Positions 1-7,329 are shown, counted from the stretch's first letter. The stretch is DNA of 20,891 bases from JANNOG01 sp050329415 (GCA_050329415.1 JBHJOS010000006.1:1-20891); one strand, 5' to 3'. The notes: generated by a model from the letters alone, not told the origin. Program-made: numbers and translations.

Positions 1-135
1 ATCTACCCGATCACGCTGGCGGTCGAGCACCGGCTGACGGTGGACCAGGTCGCCCGGGCCTTCACCGTGTACCCGAGCCTGTCCGGCACCATCGGCGAGG
101 CCGCCCGCCAGCTCCACCCGGCCCCGCTGCTGTAG
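1..135 (+). CDS. Pyridine nucleotide-disulfide oxidoreductase, C-terminal end (partial)
   Basis: Frame 1 is open from the first base to a TAG at 133-135 and gives 44 residues. The segment VYPSLSGTIGEAARQL is the closing helix and strand of the dimerisation domain of the glutathione reductase / dihydrolipoamide dehydrogenase / mercuric reductase family of FAD-dependent NAD(P)H oxidoreductases. The FAD and NAD domains and the redox-active cysteines lie outside the window, so the substrate cannot be named. The short C-terminus after this motif fits uncharacterised family members better than mercuric reductase, which usually ends in a Cys pair. The gene converges on the carbonic anhydrase gene with a 4-bp gap. 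Confidence 0.8.
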   Translation: MYPITLAVEHRLTVDQVARAFTVYPSLSGTIGEAARQLHPAPLL

Positions 136-139
136 GGGC

Positions 140-634
140 TCAGGGAACGACGACCTCGCGGAGGTCGGCGGTGTGGACGTCCCAGACGAAGCCGCGGACG
201 TGGTCCCGGTGGCGCAGGAACGGGCTGCCCCGCAGTCGGCGCAGCGACTGGCGGACCGCCTCGTCGGTGTCTCGGATGGTCCGCGCCGACCAGTCCGGTC
301 GCCGGCCGGCGAGCTCCTCGAGCTGGGCCGCGAACTCCTCGTCGCTGAAGGTCCGCATCCCGCAGTCGGTGTGGTGGACCAGCAGGATCTCCCGGGTGCC
401 GAGGCGGTGCTGGGACACCGCGACCGAGCGGATGACGTCGTCGGTGACCACCCCGCCGGCGTTGCGCAGCACGTGCGCGTCCCCCTCGTGCAGCCCGAAC
501 ACCAGGCCCGGCACGAAGCGGGCGTCCATGCAGGTGACGAGCACGACGGGCTTGGCGGGGGCGTGCGGCCCGCCGCCGGGGTAGGTGGCGGCGTAGCGCC
601 GGGCGTTCGCGAGCAGGTCATCGGTCACGGACAC
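140..634 (-). CDS. canA: Beta-class carbonic anhydrase, Rv1284 (CanA) type
   Basis: This 164-aa cytosolic zinc enzyme should interconvert CO2 and bicarbonate. The active-site motifs are visible: CMDAR at residues 35-39 (Cys35 zinc ligand, Asp37-Arg39 dyad) and HHTDCG at 87-92 (His88 and Cys91, the other zinc ligands). The length and the motifs RNAGGVVTDDVIRS, LGTREILLVHHTDCGM and RGFVWDV match, from memory, the short mycobacterial Rv1284 group rather than the longer plant-like enzymes. The start is GTG at 632-634; a second in-frame GTG two codons on (626-628) is possible. It is transcribed divergently from the TPM-domain gene with a 41-bp gap. Bicarbonate is also the co-substrate of the acyl-CoA carboxylase in this window, but no operon link exists. 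Confidence 0.93.
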   Translation of the reverse strand: MSVTDDLLANARRYAATYPGGGPHAPAKPVVLVTCMDARFVPGLVFGLHEGDAHVLRNAGGVVTDDVIRSVAVSQHRLGTREILLVHHTDCGMRTFSDEEFAAQLEELAGRRPDWSARTIRDTDEAVRQSLRRLRGSPFLRHRDHVRGFVWDVHTADLREVVVP

Positions 635-662
635 CGCGGGACGGTACCGGCCGGCCGAGCCC

Positions 663-668
663 TATCGT
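663..668 (+). promoter_or_regulatory. -10 element TATCGT, likely leaderless start of the TPM-domain gene
   Basis: TATCGT fits the actinobacterial -10 consensus TANNNT and ends 7 bases before the ATG at 676, so the transcript would begin at or next to the start codon. No Shine-Dalgarno sequence lies before that ATG, which fits leaderless translation. I see no good -35 box. The same arrangement occurs at three other places in the window. Confidence 0.55.
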
Positions 669-675
669 TCCGGGC

Positions 676-1404
676 ATGTCGCGCCGGGTGGTGGGGTCGG
701 GAGCCGTGACGATCCTGGCCGCACTGGCCGTCGGTCTGCCGGCCGCCCCGGCGGCCGCGGAGCCGCCGCCGGAGGTGGAGGGTCGAGTCGCCGATCGCGC
801 CGGCGTTCTCGACCGGGAGGAGCAGGCCGAGGTCGAGGCGGCGCTGGAGCGGCTCGAGACGGCAACGACGATGCGGCTGACGGTCGTGTTCGTCGAGGCG
901 TTCGACCCACCGGACGAGGAGGACGGGTTCACGTTCATGATGACCGGGGACTGGGCCGAGGCGACCGCCGAGCGCTCCGACCTCGGTCCCGACGATGTCC
1001 TGCTCGCCGTGGCGACCGAGGAGCGGGAGTACGAGTGGGACCTGGGAGAAGCGGTCCCGCTGACCGGTGACCAGGCCGCGACCATGATGGAGCGGGATGT
1101 GGTGCCTGTGCTCGCCACGGAGCGGTGGGCCGCCGCCGCGGTCGCTGCGGCGCGTGGGCTCGAGAACCCGGATGGCCCGTGGTGGCGGCAGGCCTGGCTG
1201 CGCTGGGTGCTGGGGATCACGGGCGTCGTCGGCGTCGTCGTGATGCTGAAGCGGGCCGGGGTGAGCTTCTGGTCGGGGTCGTCCTGGGAGTCGGACGACG
1301 ACCACGGCTCGCGCTCGAGCCGGCGGAGCTCGTGGTCCGGGTCACGGTCCTCGTCCGGTCGCTCCGGCTCCAGCCGGGGACGCAGCGGCGGCGGGAGATT
1401 CTGA
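676..1404 (+). CDS. Exported TPM-domain (DUF5129-like) membrane-anchored protein
   Basis: The 242-aa product begins with a signal peptide (MSRR, hydrophobic core around residues 8-22, AAPAAA cleavage region near 28). It continues with a TPM-type alpha/beta domain at roughly 33-165, which includes RVADRAGVLDREEQAEVEAALERLE and a DDVLLAVATEEREYEWDLGEAV strand pair. One transmembrane helix follows (about 175-193, WVLGITGVVGVVVML). The tail, 205-242, is almost entirely Ser, Arg and Gly and ends GGGRF, which is common in TPM-domain proteins. TPM domains (PF04536) have been linked to acid phosphatase activity and to photosystem and membrane-protein maintenance in other organisms; the role here is unknown. 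The ATG at 676 is chosen because the signal peptide and a -10 box at the right distance agree with it. The gene converges on the ATPase gene. Confidence 0.82.
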   Translation: MSRRVVGSGAVTILAALAVGLPAAPAAAEPPPEVEGRVADRAGVLDREEQAEVEAALERLETATTMRLTVVFVEAFDPPDEEDGFTFMMTGDWAEATAERSDLGPDDVLLAVATEEREYEWDLGEAVPLTGDQAATMMERDVVPVLATERWAAAAVAAARGLENPDGPWWRQAWLRWVLGITGVVGVVVMLKRAGVSFWSGSSWESDDDHGSRSSRRSSWSGSRSSSGRSGSSRGRSGGGRF

Positions 1405-1436
1405 CCGGCGGGTGAGTCCGGCGCGAACTGCCGCGG

Positions 1437-2906
1437 CTATCCGATGAGCAGCGCCAGGACGGGCGCGGGCACGGCCCAGCTCGGGTGTGAGCGGTCGGTG
1501 ACGGTCTTGGTGGCGATGATCCCCCGTCCGAAACGGCCCTCGATGGTCCGGGCCTCGGCCCGCCAGCCGGAGCTGACCCACTTGGCCTCCACGGGCGTCG
1601 CCGTGACTCCGGAGGTCCACCTCGCCACCGGCAACGGGCCGAAGTCGATCTCGTTTCCCTGTCGCGTGCGGGCGTACCCGATGGTGTCGCCGTCGGTCCA
1701 GCGCCCCGGGGAGGTGTGGTCGACAGCGGCAGCGAGCAGGACGCCGAGGGCGGCCTCGGTCAACCGCGTGGCGTCTCGCGGCGCCAGTCCCGGGCGTGAC
1801 AGGTGCGGGAGCTGAGTGAGTAGGGGGTCGCTGAGATAGAACTTGGCCTGGCTGCCGGGGATGGGACGGCCGTCGTCGTCCCGTTGCGGGCACCACAGCG
1901 CTGCGAAGGCCGACACCAGTCGCGCCAGTCGCCGATCGACGTACGAGCGGGTGAAACCGAGCGCCTCGGCCGTCGCCCGGACGTTCAGAGGCGCGCCGGA
2001 GCGTGAGTGAACGGTGTCGAGCAGCAGTGGGACGGACTCCTGCGTGCCCTCGGGGTCGACGTCCGCCCGGAGCCATGCCAGCAGATCCTCGGCGAAGGAC
2101 ATCGAGACCGCGCCCTGACGGACGTGCTCGGCGACCGCTCGGGGGAATCCCCCGTGCTCGAGGTAGCGCTGCCAGGCCAGATCGAGATCGTCAGTGAACG
2201 CCTCCATCTGGTCGACGACGGCGCCGGCCTCGGGTGACTGGAGCCGGTCCAGGCCGACGGGGGCGGGGACGGGAACGTCAGGAAGGGTGTGTCGCACGAT
2301 GTCGGCGAAGGACATGGGCAGGAGGAGTCGACGGCGCCGGAGGTTCGCCTCCCCCGCGCGCCCCGCGCCCAGGTCACGGTCGGCCTCCGCGACGCCCGTC
2401 GCGGACGAACCGGTCAGCACGACGGTGTCCCCGCCCACCGGCGAGTTGTCCCGGAGCGACTTGATGGTTCGTGTCCAGCCCGGGACAGCGGTGACCTCGT
2501 CGATCAGCCACACCCGTGGACGCTCTCCCGCAGGTCGAGTCGTGTCCCGTCCGAGCTGGAACGCACGACGGAAGTCCCGCTCGGTCAGCGTGTCCGCCGG
2601 GAGGTAGATGACTTGCCAGGCGATGACGTCCGGTCTCAAGCACAGGCTGACGGCGAGATCCTTCAGGGCGACCGACTTGCCGACTCGACGTGGACCACGG
2701 AGCAGGACCAGGGCGTCCGACAGCGGGTCGGCGACGAGGTCCGCCAGCACCGGCGAGCGGTAGCCGAGATCGTGAGCGGCCCTCAGGCGAAGCGTGCGGT
2801 CGTCGCGGGCCCACGCCGTCACGTCACCGCCCGATATGGCGGCACGCCACCACGGGTTGACCTCCCGGAGGAGCCTTCGGATCTCATCGTCTCGCACGGT
2901 CACCAC
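1437..2906 (-). CDS. AAA-family ATP-binding protein with DUF4143-type C-terminus
   Basis: The 489-aa product has a Walker A motif GPRRVGKS at residues 71-78, a Walker B strand RVWLIDEV at 131-138 followed by PGWTRTIKSLRD, and a sensor-1-like strand VVLTGSSA at 162-169. This order is typical of the AAA_14/DUF4143 family of archaeal-type ATPases that are abundant in bacteria and mostly of unknown function. The C-terminal part (about 290-480) has the winged-helix and nuclease-like fold region of DUF4143, including a sequence NEIDFGPLPV near 415 that recalls the E-x-D core of restriction-endonuclease-like folds. I chose the GTG at 2904-2906; GTG codons at 2901-2903 and 2895-2897 are alternatives. 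It has its own promoter region loaded with palindromic repeats. Adjacent DUF262 and broken nucleotidyltransferase genes suggest an accessory segment. Confidence 0.85.
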   Translation of the reverse strand: MVTVRDDEIRRLLREVNPWWRAAISGGDVTAWARDDRTLRLRAAHDLGYRSPVLADLVADPLSDALVLLRGPRRVGKSVALKDLAVSLCLRPDVIAWQVIYLPADTLTERDFRRAFQLGRDTTRPAGERPRVWLIDEVTAVPGWTRTIKSLRDNSPVGGDTVVLTGSSATGVAEADRDLGAGRAGEANLRRRRLLLPMSFADIVRHTLPDVPVPAPVGLDRLQSPEAGAVVDQMEAFTDDLDLAWQRYLEHGGFPRAVAEHVRQGAVSMSFAEDLLAWLRADVDPEGTQESVPLLLDTVHSRSGAPLNVRATAEALGFTRSYVDRRLARLVSAFAALWCPQRDDDGRPIPGSQAKFYLSDPLLTQLPHLSRPGLAPRDATRLTEAALGVLLAAAVDHTSPGRWTDGDTIGYARTRQGNEIDFGPLPVARWTSGVTATPVEAKWVSSGWRAEARTIEGRFGRGIIATKTVTDRSHPSWAVPAPVLALLIG

Positions 2907-2921
2907 TCACCATGAGCGCCG

Positions 2922-2927
2922 ACGATA
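2922..2927 (-). promoter_or_regulatory. -10 element TATCGT for the DUF4143 ATPase gene
   Basis: Read on the minus strand, TATCGT lies about 15 bases before the chosen GTG start and predicts a transcription start near 2914. The hexamer is identical to the one before the TPM gene. A -35 element at normal spacing would fall inside the palindrome at 2934-2962, so a protein bound there would overlap the promoter. Confidence 0.45.
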
Positions 2928-2933
2928 GCCCGG

Positions 2934-3013
2934 CGCGCCAAAACCCAAGGGGTTTTGGCGCGTCTATGAGCCAGAACCCTAGGGGTTTTGGCGCGCCGGC
3001 GAGTCAGAACCCT
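2934..3013. repeat. Three 33-bp-phased direct repeats containing palindromes (operator-like)
   Basis: The first unit is a perfect inverted repeat: CGCGCCAAAACCC (2934-2946), a 3-base AAG centre, and GGGTTTTGGCGCG (2950-2962). The second unit repeats GGGGTTTTGGCGCG at 2982-2995, exactly 33 bases after the copy at 2949-2962, with a left half CAGAACCCTA (2972) matching CAAAACCCAA (2939). A third, partial copy of the left half, CAGAACCCT, begins at 3005, again 33 bases on. Thirty-three bases is close to three helical turns, so all units face the same side of the DNA. The block fills the gap between the DUF262 stop and the ATPase gene and sits over the expected -35 region of the ATPase. I infer a cooperative operator, possibly autoregulatory. 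Confidence 0.75.
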
Positions 3014-3014
3014 C

Positions 3015-4874
3015 TCAGCGGACGCTGATCCGGCCCTCTGGTGCCGCAGCGCCGCGGCCGCTGTCACGCACCGGCCGGCCCGTCGCCTCCTCCACCAAGC
3101 CCGCCAGCGCCCGGAGCCGGGCCGCGAAGAACGCCTCGGCGTCGTCGGCCCGCAGCGCCCACGGGTCGGCGCCGTGGGTGACCACCCGGGCGTCGACCTC
3201 GCCGCGCGACAGCCCGCCGCGCTCCGCCAACTCCGTCAGCGCCTCCGACGGCGGCCCCGACCCGAGCAGCGCGGCCGTCCGCGCGCTCATCGGCACCTTG
3301 TTGACGATGCTGTCGCGGCGCGCCGGGTCGATCCCGCGGTCGGTGCACCACGCTCGGTCGAAGACGTGGCGCAGGTCGACCTGGCCCTGAACGAGCGCCT
3401 CGCCGGCCAGCGGGGACCCGTCGGCCCAGTCCACCGCTCCGGCCCCGAGCAGCAACGTCACCAGTCCCCGGTACACCGCCGACCCGCGCCCCTGCACGGT
3501 CGCGATCCGCGACGCCGGCAGCAGGCGGGCGGTGAGCGCGTCCGGGGCGCGCGGTTCCGGGTCGGCATCGGTCAAGGGCGCCAGCAGCCAGGCCGGCACC
3601 TGCTCGACGTCACGGGCGAGGCGGGTCTCGACCGCGCCCGCGTACAGCTCGGCGAAGACGCCGCACCAGAACCAGCGCGTGATCCGCTCCCGGACCGGCG
3701 GCCGGTCGATCGTCGGCCCGACCAGGACCCGGATCACCGCCAACGAGACGAGTTGGCTGCGGTACGGGACGTACTCCGCGGCCGGGACGTGCTGGTCCGA
3801 CAGGAACCCCGCGACCCAGACCAGCGCCTCCCGCAACGCCGGCGCCCACCGCAGGTAGTCCGCGAGGTCCAGCCCGAGCACGTCCTCCCGCCGCGCCGAC
3901 ACCGCCGGCGGACGGCCAGGCCCGCCGTGCTCCCGGCGCGCCTGGGCGGTCGCGAGCAGGGTGACCGCCTGCAGCACGTCGGTGCGGCGGACCTCGGCGA
4001 GCACCGGGTGGGCGTCGAGGACGTCCTGGGTGAGTTGCCAGTCGTCGCCGAGCCGGAAGTCTGAGCCGAACTCCCGGTGGTACGAGCCGTCGGCCGCGAA
4101 GGTCGCGGTCAGCAGCTCGAAGACGTCGAGCGGCAGGCCGCCGGTGTTGACCTTCTCGAACACGGTCGCCACCGACTCCCGGCTTGTCCCCGCGTCGAGG
4201 ACGATCGCCGGCACCAGATAGTCCAGCGCCGGGGTGACGACCCGCTCCACGACCCGGTCGGCGACCTCGAAGCGGTCGTCCACCGACTCCTCGCCGGCGG
4301 CCCAGGCCCAGCGGCGCAGCCACGCTCCGGCGCCCTCGTCCGAGAACAGCGCGGTGACCGGCAGGAGCCCGGCGGCGACCTGGCCGTCGACGTTGGCGAC
4401 CTCGTAGGCGGGGCGCTGGGCGTGTGCCGCGCGGACCACCCCGTCGCCCGGCACCGAGACGACGAGAGCGCGGGGGTCGCCGTCGGGGTCGGCGGCCGCC
4501 TGGATGTCGACGTAGTAGCGACGGGTGACCGGCTGCCCCCGGCCGTTGACGGTCTCCACGACGCCGTCCCGGGTGAGCGCCCGGACCAGCGACGTGACCC
4601 GCTGCTGGCCGTCCAGCAGCAGGAACTCGGGAGCGCCCGCCGTCGTGGGGTCGATCCCGGCGAGCGGGGTCGGCTTGAAGCGGACGGTCGACCCGCCGGC
4701 CTCGAGCAGCATGAGGACGCCGAGCGGGTGGCCGCGCACCACCGTGAGCAGCAGCTCGGTGATGCGGTCGTCGTCCCACTTGTACTGCCGCTGGAAGTCG
4801 GGCAGCTGCAGCGCCCCCGTCGTCGCGTCGCGGAGCAGCTCGCCGACGCTGCGCTGCGCTACCTGGAATCCCAC
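3015..4874 (-). CDS. DUF262-family protein with GmrSD-like (DUF1524/HNH-type) C-terminus
   Basis: With the GTG start at 4872-4874 the product is 619 aa. This start is preferred because GAGGGG lies 9 bases upstream and the protein then begins right at the conserved domain (GFQVAQRSVGELL, then LPDFQRQYKW at 24-33). A longer form from ATG 4923-4925 is possible; anything further upstream overlaps other features. DGQQR at 88-92 is the hallmark of DUF262, the ParB/Srx-like NTPase domain of GmrS and related type IV restriction proteins. The C-terminus (about 500-545) resembles the GmrD-type HNH region, but the usual HH pair reads RH (RHVFDRAW at 502-509) and the usual NS-x-x-N reads DSIVNK. A DNA-targeting defence role is family-based inference; nuclease activity is doubtful given these changes. 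Confidence 0.82.
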   Translation of the reverse strand: MGFQVAQRSVGELLRDATTGALQLPDFQRQYKWDDDRITELLLTVVRGHPLGVLMLLEAGGSTVRFKPTPLAGIDPTTAGAPEFLLLDGQQRVTSLVRALTRDGVVETVNGRGQPVTRRYYVDIQAAADPDGDPRALVVSVPGDGVVRAAHAQRPAYEVANVDGQVAAGLLPVTALFSDEGAGAWLRRWAWAAGEESVDDRFEVADRVVERVVTPALDYLVPAIVLDAGTSRESVATVFEKVNTGGLPLDVFELLTATFAADGSYHREFGSDFRLGDDWQLTQDVLDAHPVLAEVRRTDVLQAVTLLATAQARREHGGPGRPPAVSARREDVLGLDLADYLRWAPALREALVWVAGFLSDQHVPAAEYVPYRSQLVSLAVIRVLVGPTIDRPPVRERITRWFWCGVFAELYAGAVETRLARDVEQVPAWLLAPLTDADPEPRAPDALTARLLPASRIATVQGRGSAVYRGLVTLLLGAGAVDWADGSPLAGEALVQGQVDLRHVFDRAWCTDRGIDPARRDSIVNKVPMSARTAALLGSGPPSEALTELAERGGLSRGEVDARVVTHGADPWALRADDAEAFFAARLRALAGLVEEATGRPVRDSGRGAAAPEGRISVR

Positions 4875-5094
4875 GTCCCACGTCCCCTCGCGGCCCGGGG
4901 TCGCGGCGACCGGGCCGCGGGACATCCTCGTGGGTCCCGCGGTCGCGCGAGGCGGAGTGCGGACCTCACGGCCGCGGCGTGTCGGACGGCTGTCGCGCGG
5001 TGCCGTGGCGGACGTGGACGACCCCGGGGCCAAGGCGCGGGTCCGGACGACGAGCTCGGATCCACCCGCCGACCGCGAGGGGGAATAGCGTCCA

Positions 5095-5140
5095 CTATCG
5101 CTCGATAACTGGTTGATACCGCTCATCAATAGAGCGACAG
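5095..5140. promoter_or_regulatory. Nested inverted repeats upstream of the broken nucleotidyltransferase gene
   Basis: Three symmetric elements lie close together: TATCGCTCGATA (5096-5107, perfect palindrome), TTGAT-N7-ATCAA (5113-5117 and 5125-5129), and outer arms CTATCGCTC (5095-5103) and GAGCGACAG (5132-5140) that pair with one mismatch. The stretch is locally AT-rich compared with its surroundings. It lies between the DUF262 gene (-) and the nucleotidyltransferase remnant (+) and may have controlled either. The rest of 4875-5094 shows only GC-rich sequence with no feature I can support. Confidence 0.45.
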
Positions 5141-5146
5141 TTCGGC

Positions 5147-5469
5147 GTGCGCGCCGCTGCTTCACCCCTGCTGCCGGTCTTCCGGTCACGGCTGCAAGGA
5201 GACCTGCTGGCTCCTGGGCGGCGCGGTACTCGGGCGAGCCGGGACCGCCGCCGCGGGACGTCGATGTCCTCGTCGTCGGCACACCCGACCGGGACGCCGT
5301 GCACGAGGCGGCCCGCCGCGCCGAGGGCCGCCTGCAACGCGAGGTCAACGTCACGCTCCGGTCCCGGGAACGCTGGGAGAACGACGACGATGGCTTCACC
5401 CGCCAGCTGCGACGTTCGCCCCTGGTCCGCGTGATCGGCGTTCCGGGCGGGCGGCTGATCCGTTCCTAG
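5147..5469 (+). pseudogene. Winged-helix nucleotidyltransferase gene with internal deletion and frameshift
   Basis: The first frame, from GTG 5147, reads SPLLPVFRSRLQGDLLA, which matches from memory the start of actinobacterial regulators made of an N-terminal winged helix and a C-terminal MNT-type nucleotidyltransferase. At about 5207-5212 this frame passes into unrelated sequence, while the next frame abruptly starts GSWAARYSGEPGPPPRDVDV. That is the GS-x-DxD core of the same family and runs to the normal C-terminus (EVNVTLRSRERW... DDGFTRQLRRSPLV) and TAG 5467-5469. The whole winged-helix body, on the order of 80-90 codons, is missing at the junction and the frames no longer agree. The nucleotidyltransferase half keeps its DVD motif, but no convincing start serves it. 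Its stop overlaps the stop of the carboxylase gene on the other strand. Confidence 0.75.
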
Positions 5470-7250
5470 TCGATCTCGCAGATGACGGCGCCGGCGGTGA
5501 CGGTGGCACCGACCGCCAGCGACAAGCCCTTGACCGTCCCTGCGCGGTGGGCCGCCAGCGGCTGCTCCATCTTCATGGCCTCGAGCACGACGACGAGGTC
5601 GCCCTCGGCCACGGTGTGGCCGTCGGCCACGGCGACCTTGACGACAGTCGCCTGCATCGGCGACACCAGTGCCGAGGTCGGGGCCGCGGCGGACTTGTGC
5701 GCTCCCGCGCGGCGCCCTGCGCGACCGCCCGAGGGGCGCACCGGACCGGTGGCCGAGGGAGCGAAGAGGTCCCCGGGCAGCGAGACCTCGAGCCGGCGCC
5801 CGGACACCTCGACGACGACGGTGCGCCGCTCGGCGGGCGGGTCGTCGCCGGTTGGGTCCGCCGGGGTGGGGGCCAGGGCCGCGGCGGCCTCCGACTCCAC
5901 CCACTCGGTCTCGATCCACCGGGTGTGAACCGTCATCGCGGAGCCGTCAGCGGGCGCGAACGCCGCGTCTTCGGCGACCGCCCGGAAGAACGGCAGCGTC
6001 GTCGGCAGCCCCTCGACGGCGAACTCCGCCAGCGCCCGCCGCGACCGGGCGAGCGCCTCCTCCCGGGTCCGGCCCGTGACGATGAGCTTCGCCAGCAGCG
6101 AGTCGAACGCCCCCGACACCACCGACCCGGCCTCGACCCCGGCGTCCAGTCGCACCCCCGGCCCGCCCGGCGGCACCCACCGCTGGACCACCCCGGGCGC
6201 CGGGAGGAAGTTCCGTGCCGGGTCCTCGCCGTTGACCCGCCACTCGATCGAGTGCCCCCGCACCGGTGGGTCGTCGTACCCGAGCGGCTCCCCGGCCGCC
6301 AGGCGGAACTGCTCGCGCACCAGGTCGAGTCCGGTGACCTCCTCGGACACCGGGTGCTCGACCTGCAGCCGGGTGTTGACCTCGAGAAAGCTGATCGTGC
6401 CGTCGGCGGCGACGAGGAACTCGCACGTCCCGGCGCCCACGTAGCCGGCCTCGCGCAGGATCGCCTTGCTGGCCTCGTACAGCCGACGCTCCTGGTCGGG
6501 GGTGAGGAAGGGGGCGGGCGCCTCCTCGACGAGCTTCTGGTGCCGCCGTTGCAGCGAGCAGTCCCGGGTCGACACCACCACGACGCCGCCGTGGGAGTCC
6601 GCCAGGCACTGGGTCTCGACGTGGCGGGGGCGGTCGAGGTAGCGCTCGACGAAGCACTCGCCCCGGCCGAACGCGGCCGTCGCCTCGCGCACGGCGGAGT
6701 CGAACAGCTCGGGGATCTCCTTCAGGGTGCGGGCCACCTTGAGCCCCCGCCCCCCGCCGCCGAAGGCCGCCTTGATGGCGATCGGGACACCGTGCTCGCG
6801 GGCGAAGGCCACGGCCTCGTCCGCGTGGGCGATCGGGCCGGGGGTTCCCGGCGCGAGCGGCGCCCCCACGGCGGCGGCGATGGCCCGCGCCCGCACCTTG
6901 TCGCCGAGGGCGTCGATGGCCTCGGGCGGCGGACCGATCCACACCAGCCCGGCGTCGATCACCGCCCGGGCGAAGCCGGCGTTCTCGGCCAGGAAGCCGT
7001 ACCCGGGGTGCACCGCGTCGGCGCCGGCCCGAGCCGCGACGTCCAGCAGCTTGGCGACGTCGAGGTAGGAGGCGGCCGCAGTGGTCCCGCCGAGGGCGTG
7101 GGCGGTGTCGGCGGCGCGCACGTGCAGGCCGTCGGCGTCCGGTTCGGCGTACACGGCGACGCTGCGCAGCCCGGCGTCGGCGCAGGCCCGGGCTACCCGG
7201 ACGGCGATCTCGCCCCGGTTGGCGATGAGGACCGTGCTGAACGTGGACAT
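5466..7250 (-). CDS. Acyl-CoA carboxylase alpha subunit (biotin carboxylase + BCCP fusion)
   Basis: The 594-aa protein is a full-length actinobacterial alpha chain (AccA/BccA type). The N-terminus FSTVLIANRGEIAVRVARAC is the biotin carboxylase signature, HPGYGFLAENAGFA and AFGGGGRGLK (the ATP-grasp glycine loop) follow, and FLEVNTRLQVEHPVSEEVTGLDLV contains the catalytic ATP-grasp residues. The C-terminal biotinyl domain carries EAMKM with the biotin-accepting Lys560, 34 residues from the end as expected. It carboxylates its own biotin with ATP and bicarbonate for transfer by a beta subunit to acetyl- or propionyl-CoA. No beta (AccB/PccB) or epsilon gene is in this window, so substrate preference cannot be set. 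ATG 7248-7250 is the start. A 244-bp upstream gap holds candidate operators. Confidence 0.95.
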   Translation of the reverse strand: MSTFSTVLIANRGEIAVRVARACADAGLRSVAVYAEPDADGLHVRAADTAHALGGTTAAASYLDVAKLLDVAARAGADAVHPGYGFLAENAGFARAVIDAGLVWIGPPPEAIDALGDKVRARAIAAAVGAPLAPGTPGPIAHADEAVAFAREHGVPIAIKAAFGGGGRGLKVARTLKEIPELFDSAVREATAAFGRGECFVERYLDRPRHVETQCLADSHGGVVVVSTRDCSLQRRHQKLVEEAPAPFLTPDQERRLYEASKAILREAGYVGAGTCEFLVAADGTISFLEVNTRLQVEHPVSEEVTGLDLVREQFRLAAGEPLGYDDPPVRGHSIEWRVNGEDPARNFLPAPGVVQRWVPPGGPGVRLDAGVEAGSVVSGAFDSLLAKLIVTGRTREEALARSRRALAEFAVEGLPTTLPFFRAVAEDAAFAPADGSAMTVHTRWIETEWVESEAAAALAPTPADPTGDDPPAERRTVVVEVSGRRLEVSLPGDLFAPSATGPVRPSGGRAGRRAGAHKSAAAPTSALVSPMQATVVKVAVADGHTVAEGDLVVVLEAMKMEQPLAAHRAGTVKGLSLAVGATVTAGAVICEID

Positions 7251-7259
7251 CGGTTGCGA

Positions 7260-7265
7260 AGCTTA
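7260..7265 (-). promoter_or_regulatory. Possible -10 element TAAGCT of the carboxylase gene
   Basis: On the minus strand TAAGCT fits TANNNT and ends 9 bases before the ATG at 7250, which would give a leader of only a few bases. There is no Shine-Dalgarno sequence at normal distance, although TGAGGT lies further upstream. No -35 box is evident. Confidence 0.3.
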
Positions 7266-7309
7266 GACCTCAGCCCGTCACCACCCTCCCGCCGGCCGTG
7301 GCGGGGCCG

Positions 7310-7329
7310 TGATCCGTGATCCGGGATCA
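7310..7329. promoter_or_regulatory. TGATCCG direct repeat ending in palindrome TGATCCGGGATCA
   Basis: TGATCCG occurs twice in tandem (7310-7316, 7317-7323) and the second copy forms the odd-centred palindrome TGATCCGGGATCA (7317-7329). It lies 60-80 bases before the carboxylase start codon, so it is a plausible operator. No binding protein can be named. Confidence 0.4.

Noticed and set aside
2934..3013. CRISPR array
   Set aside because: The 33-bp periodic units are contiguous with only two or three copies, no unique spacers and no cas genes.
4926..5399. Longer N-terminus for the DUF262 protein
   Set aside because: The extension is Arg/Ser/Thr-rich without any domain and overlaps the nucleotidyltransferase remnant; the GTG at 4874 has a ribosome site and starts at the conserved domain.
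5547..7319. Long plus-strand frame through the carboxylase gene
   Set aside because: Low-complexity Gly/Arg/His translation opposite a gene with complete biotin carboxylase and biotinyl motifs.
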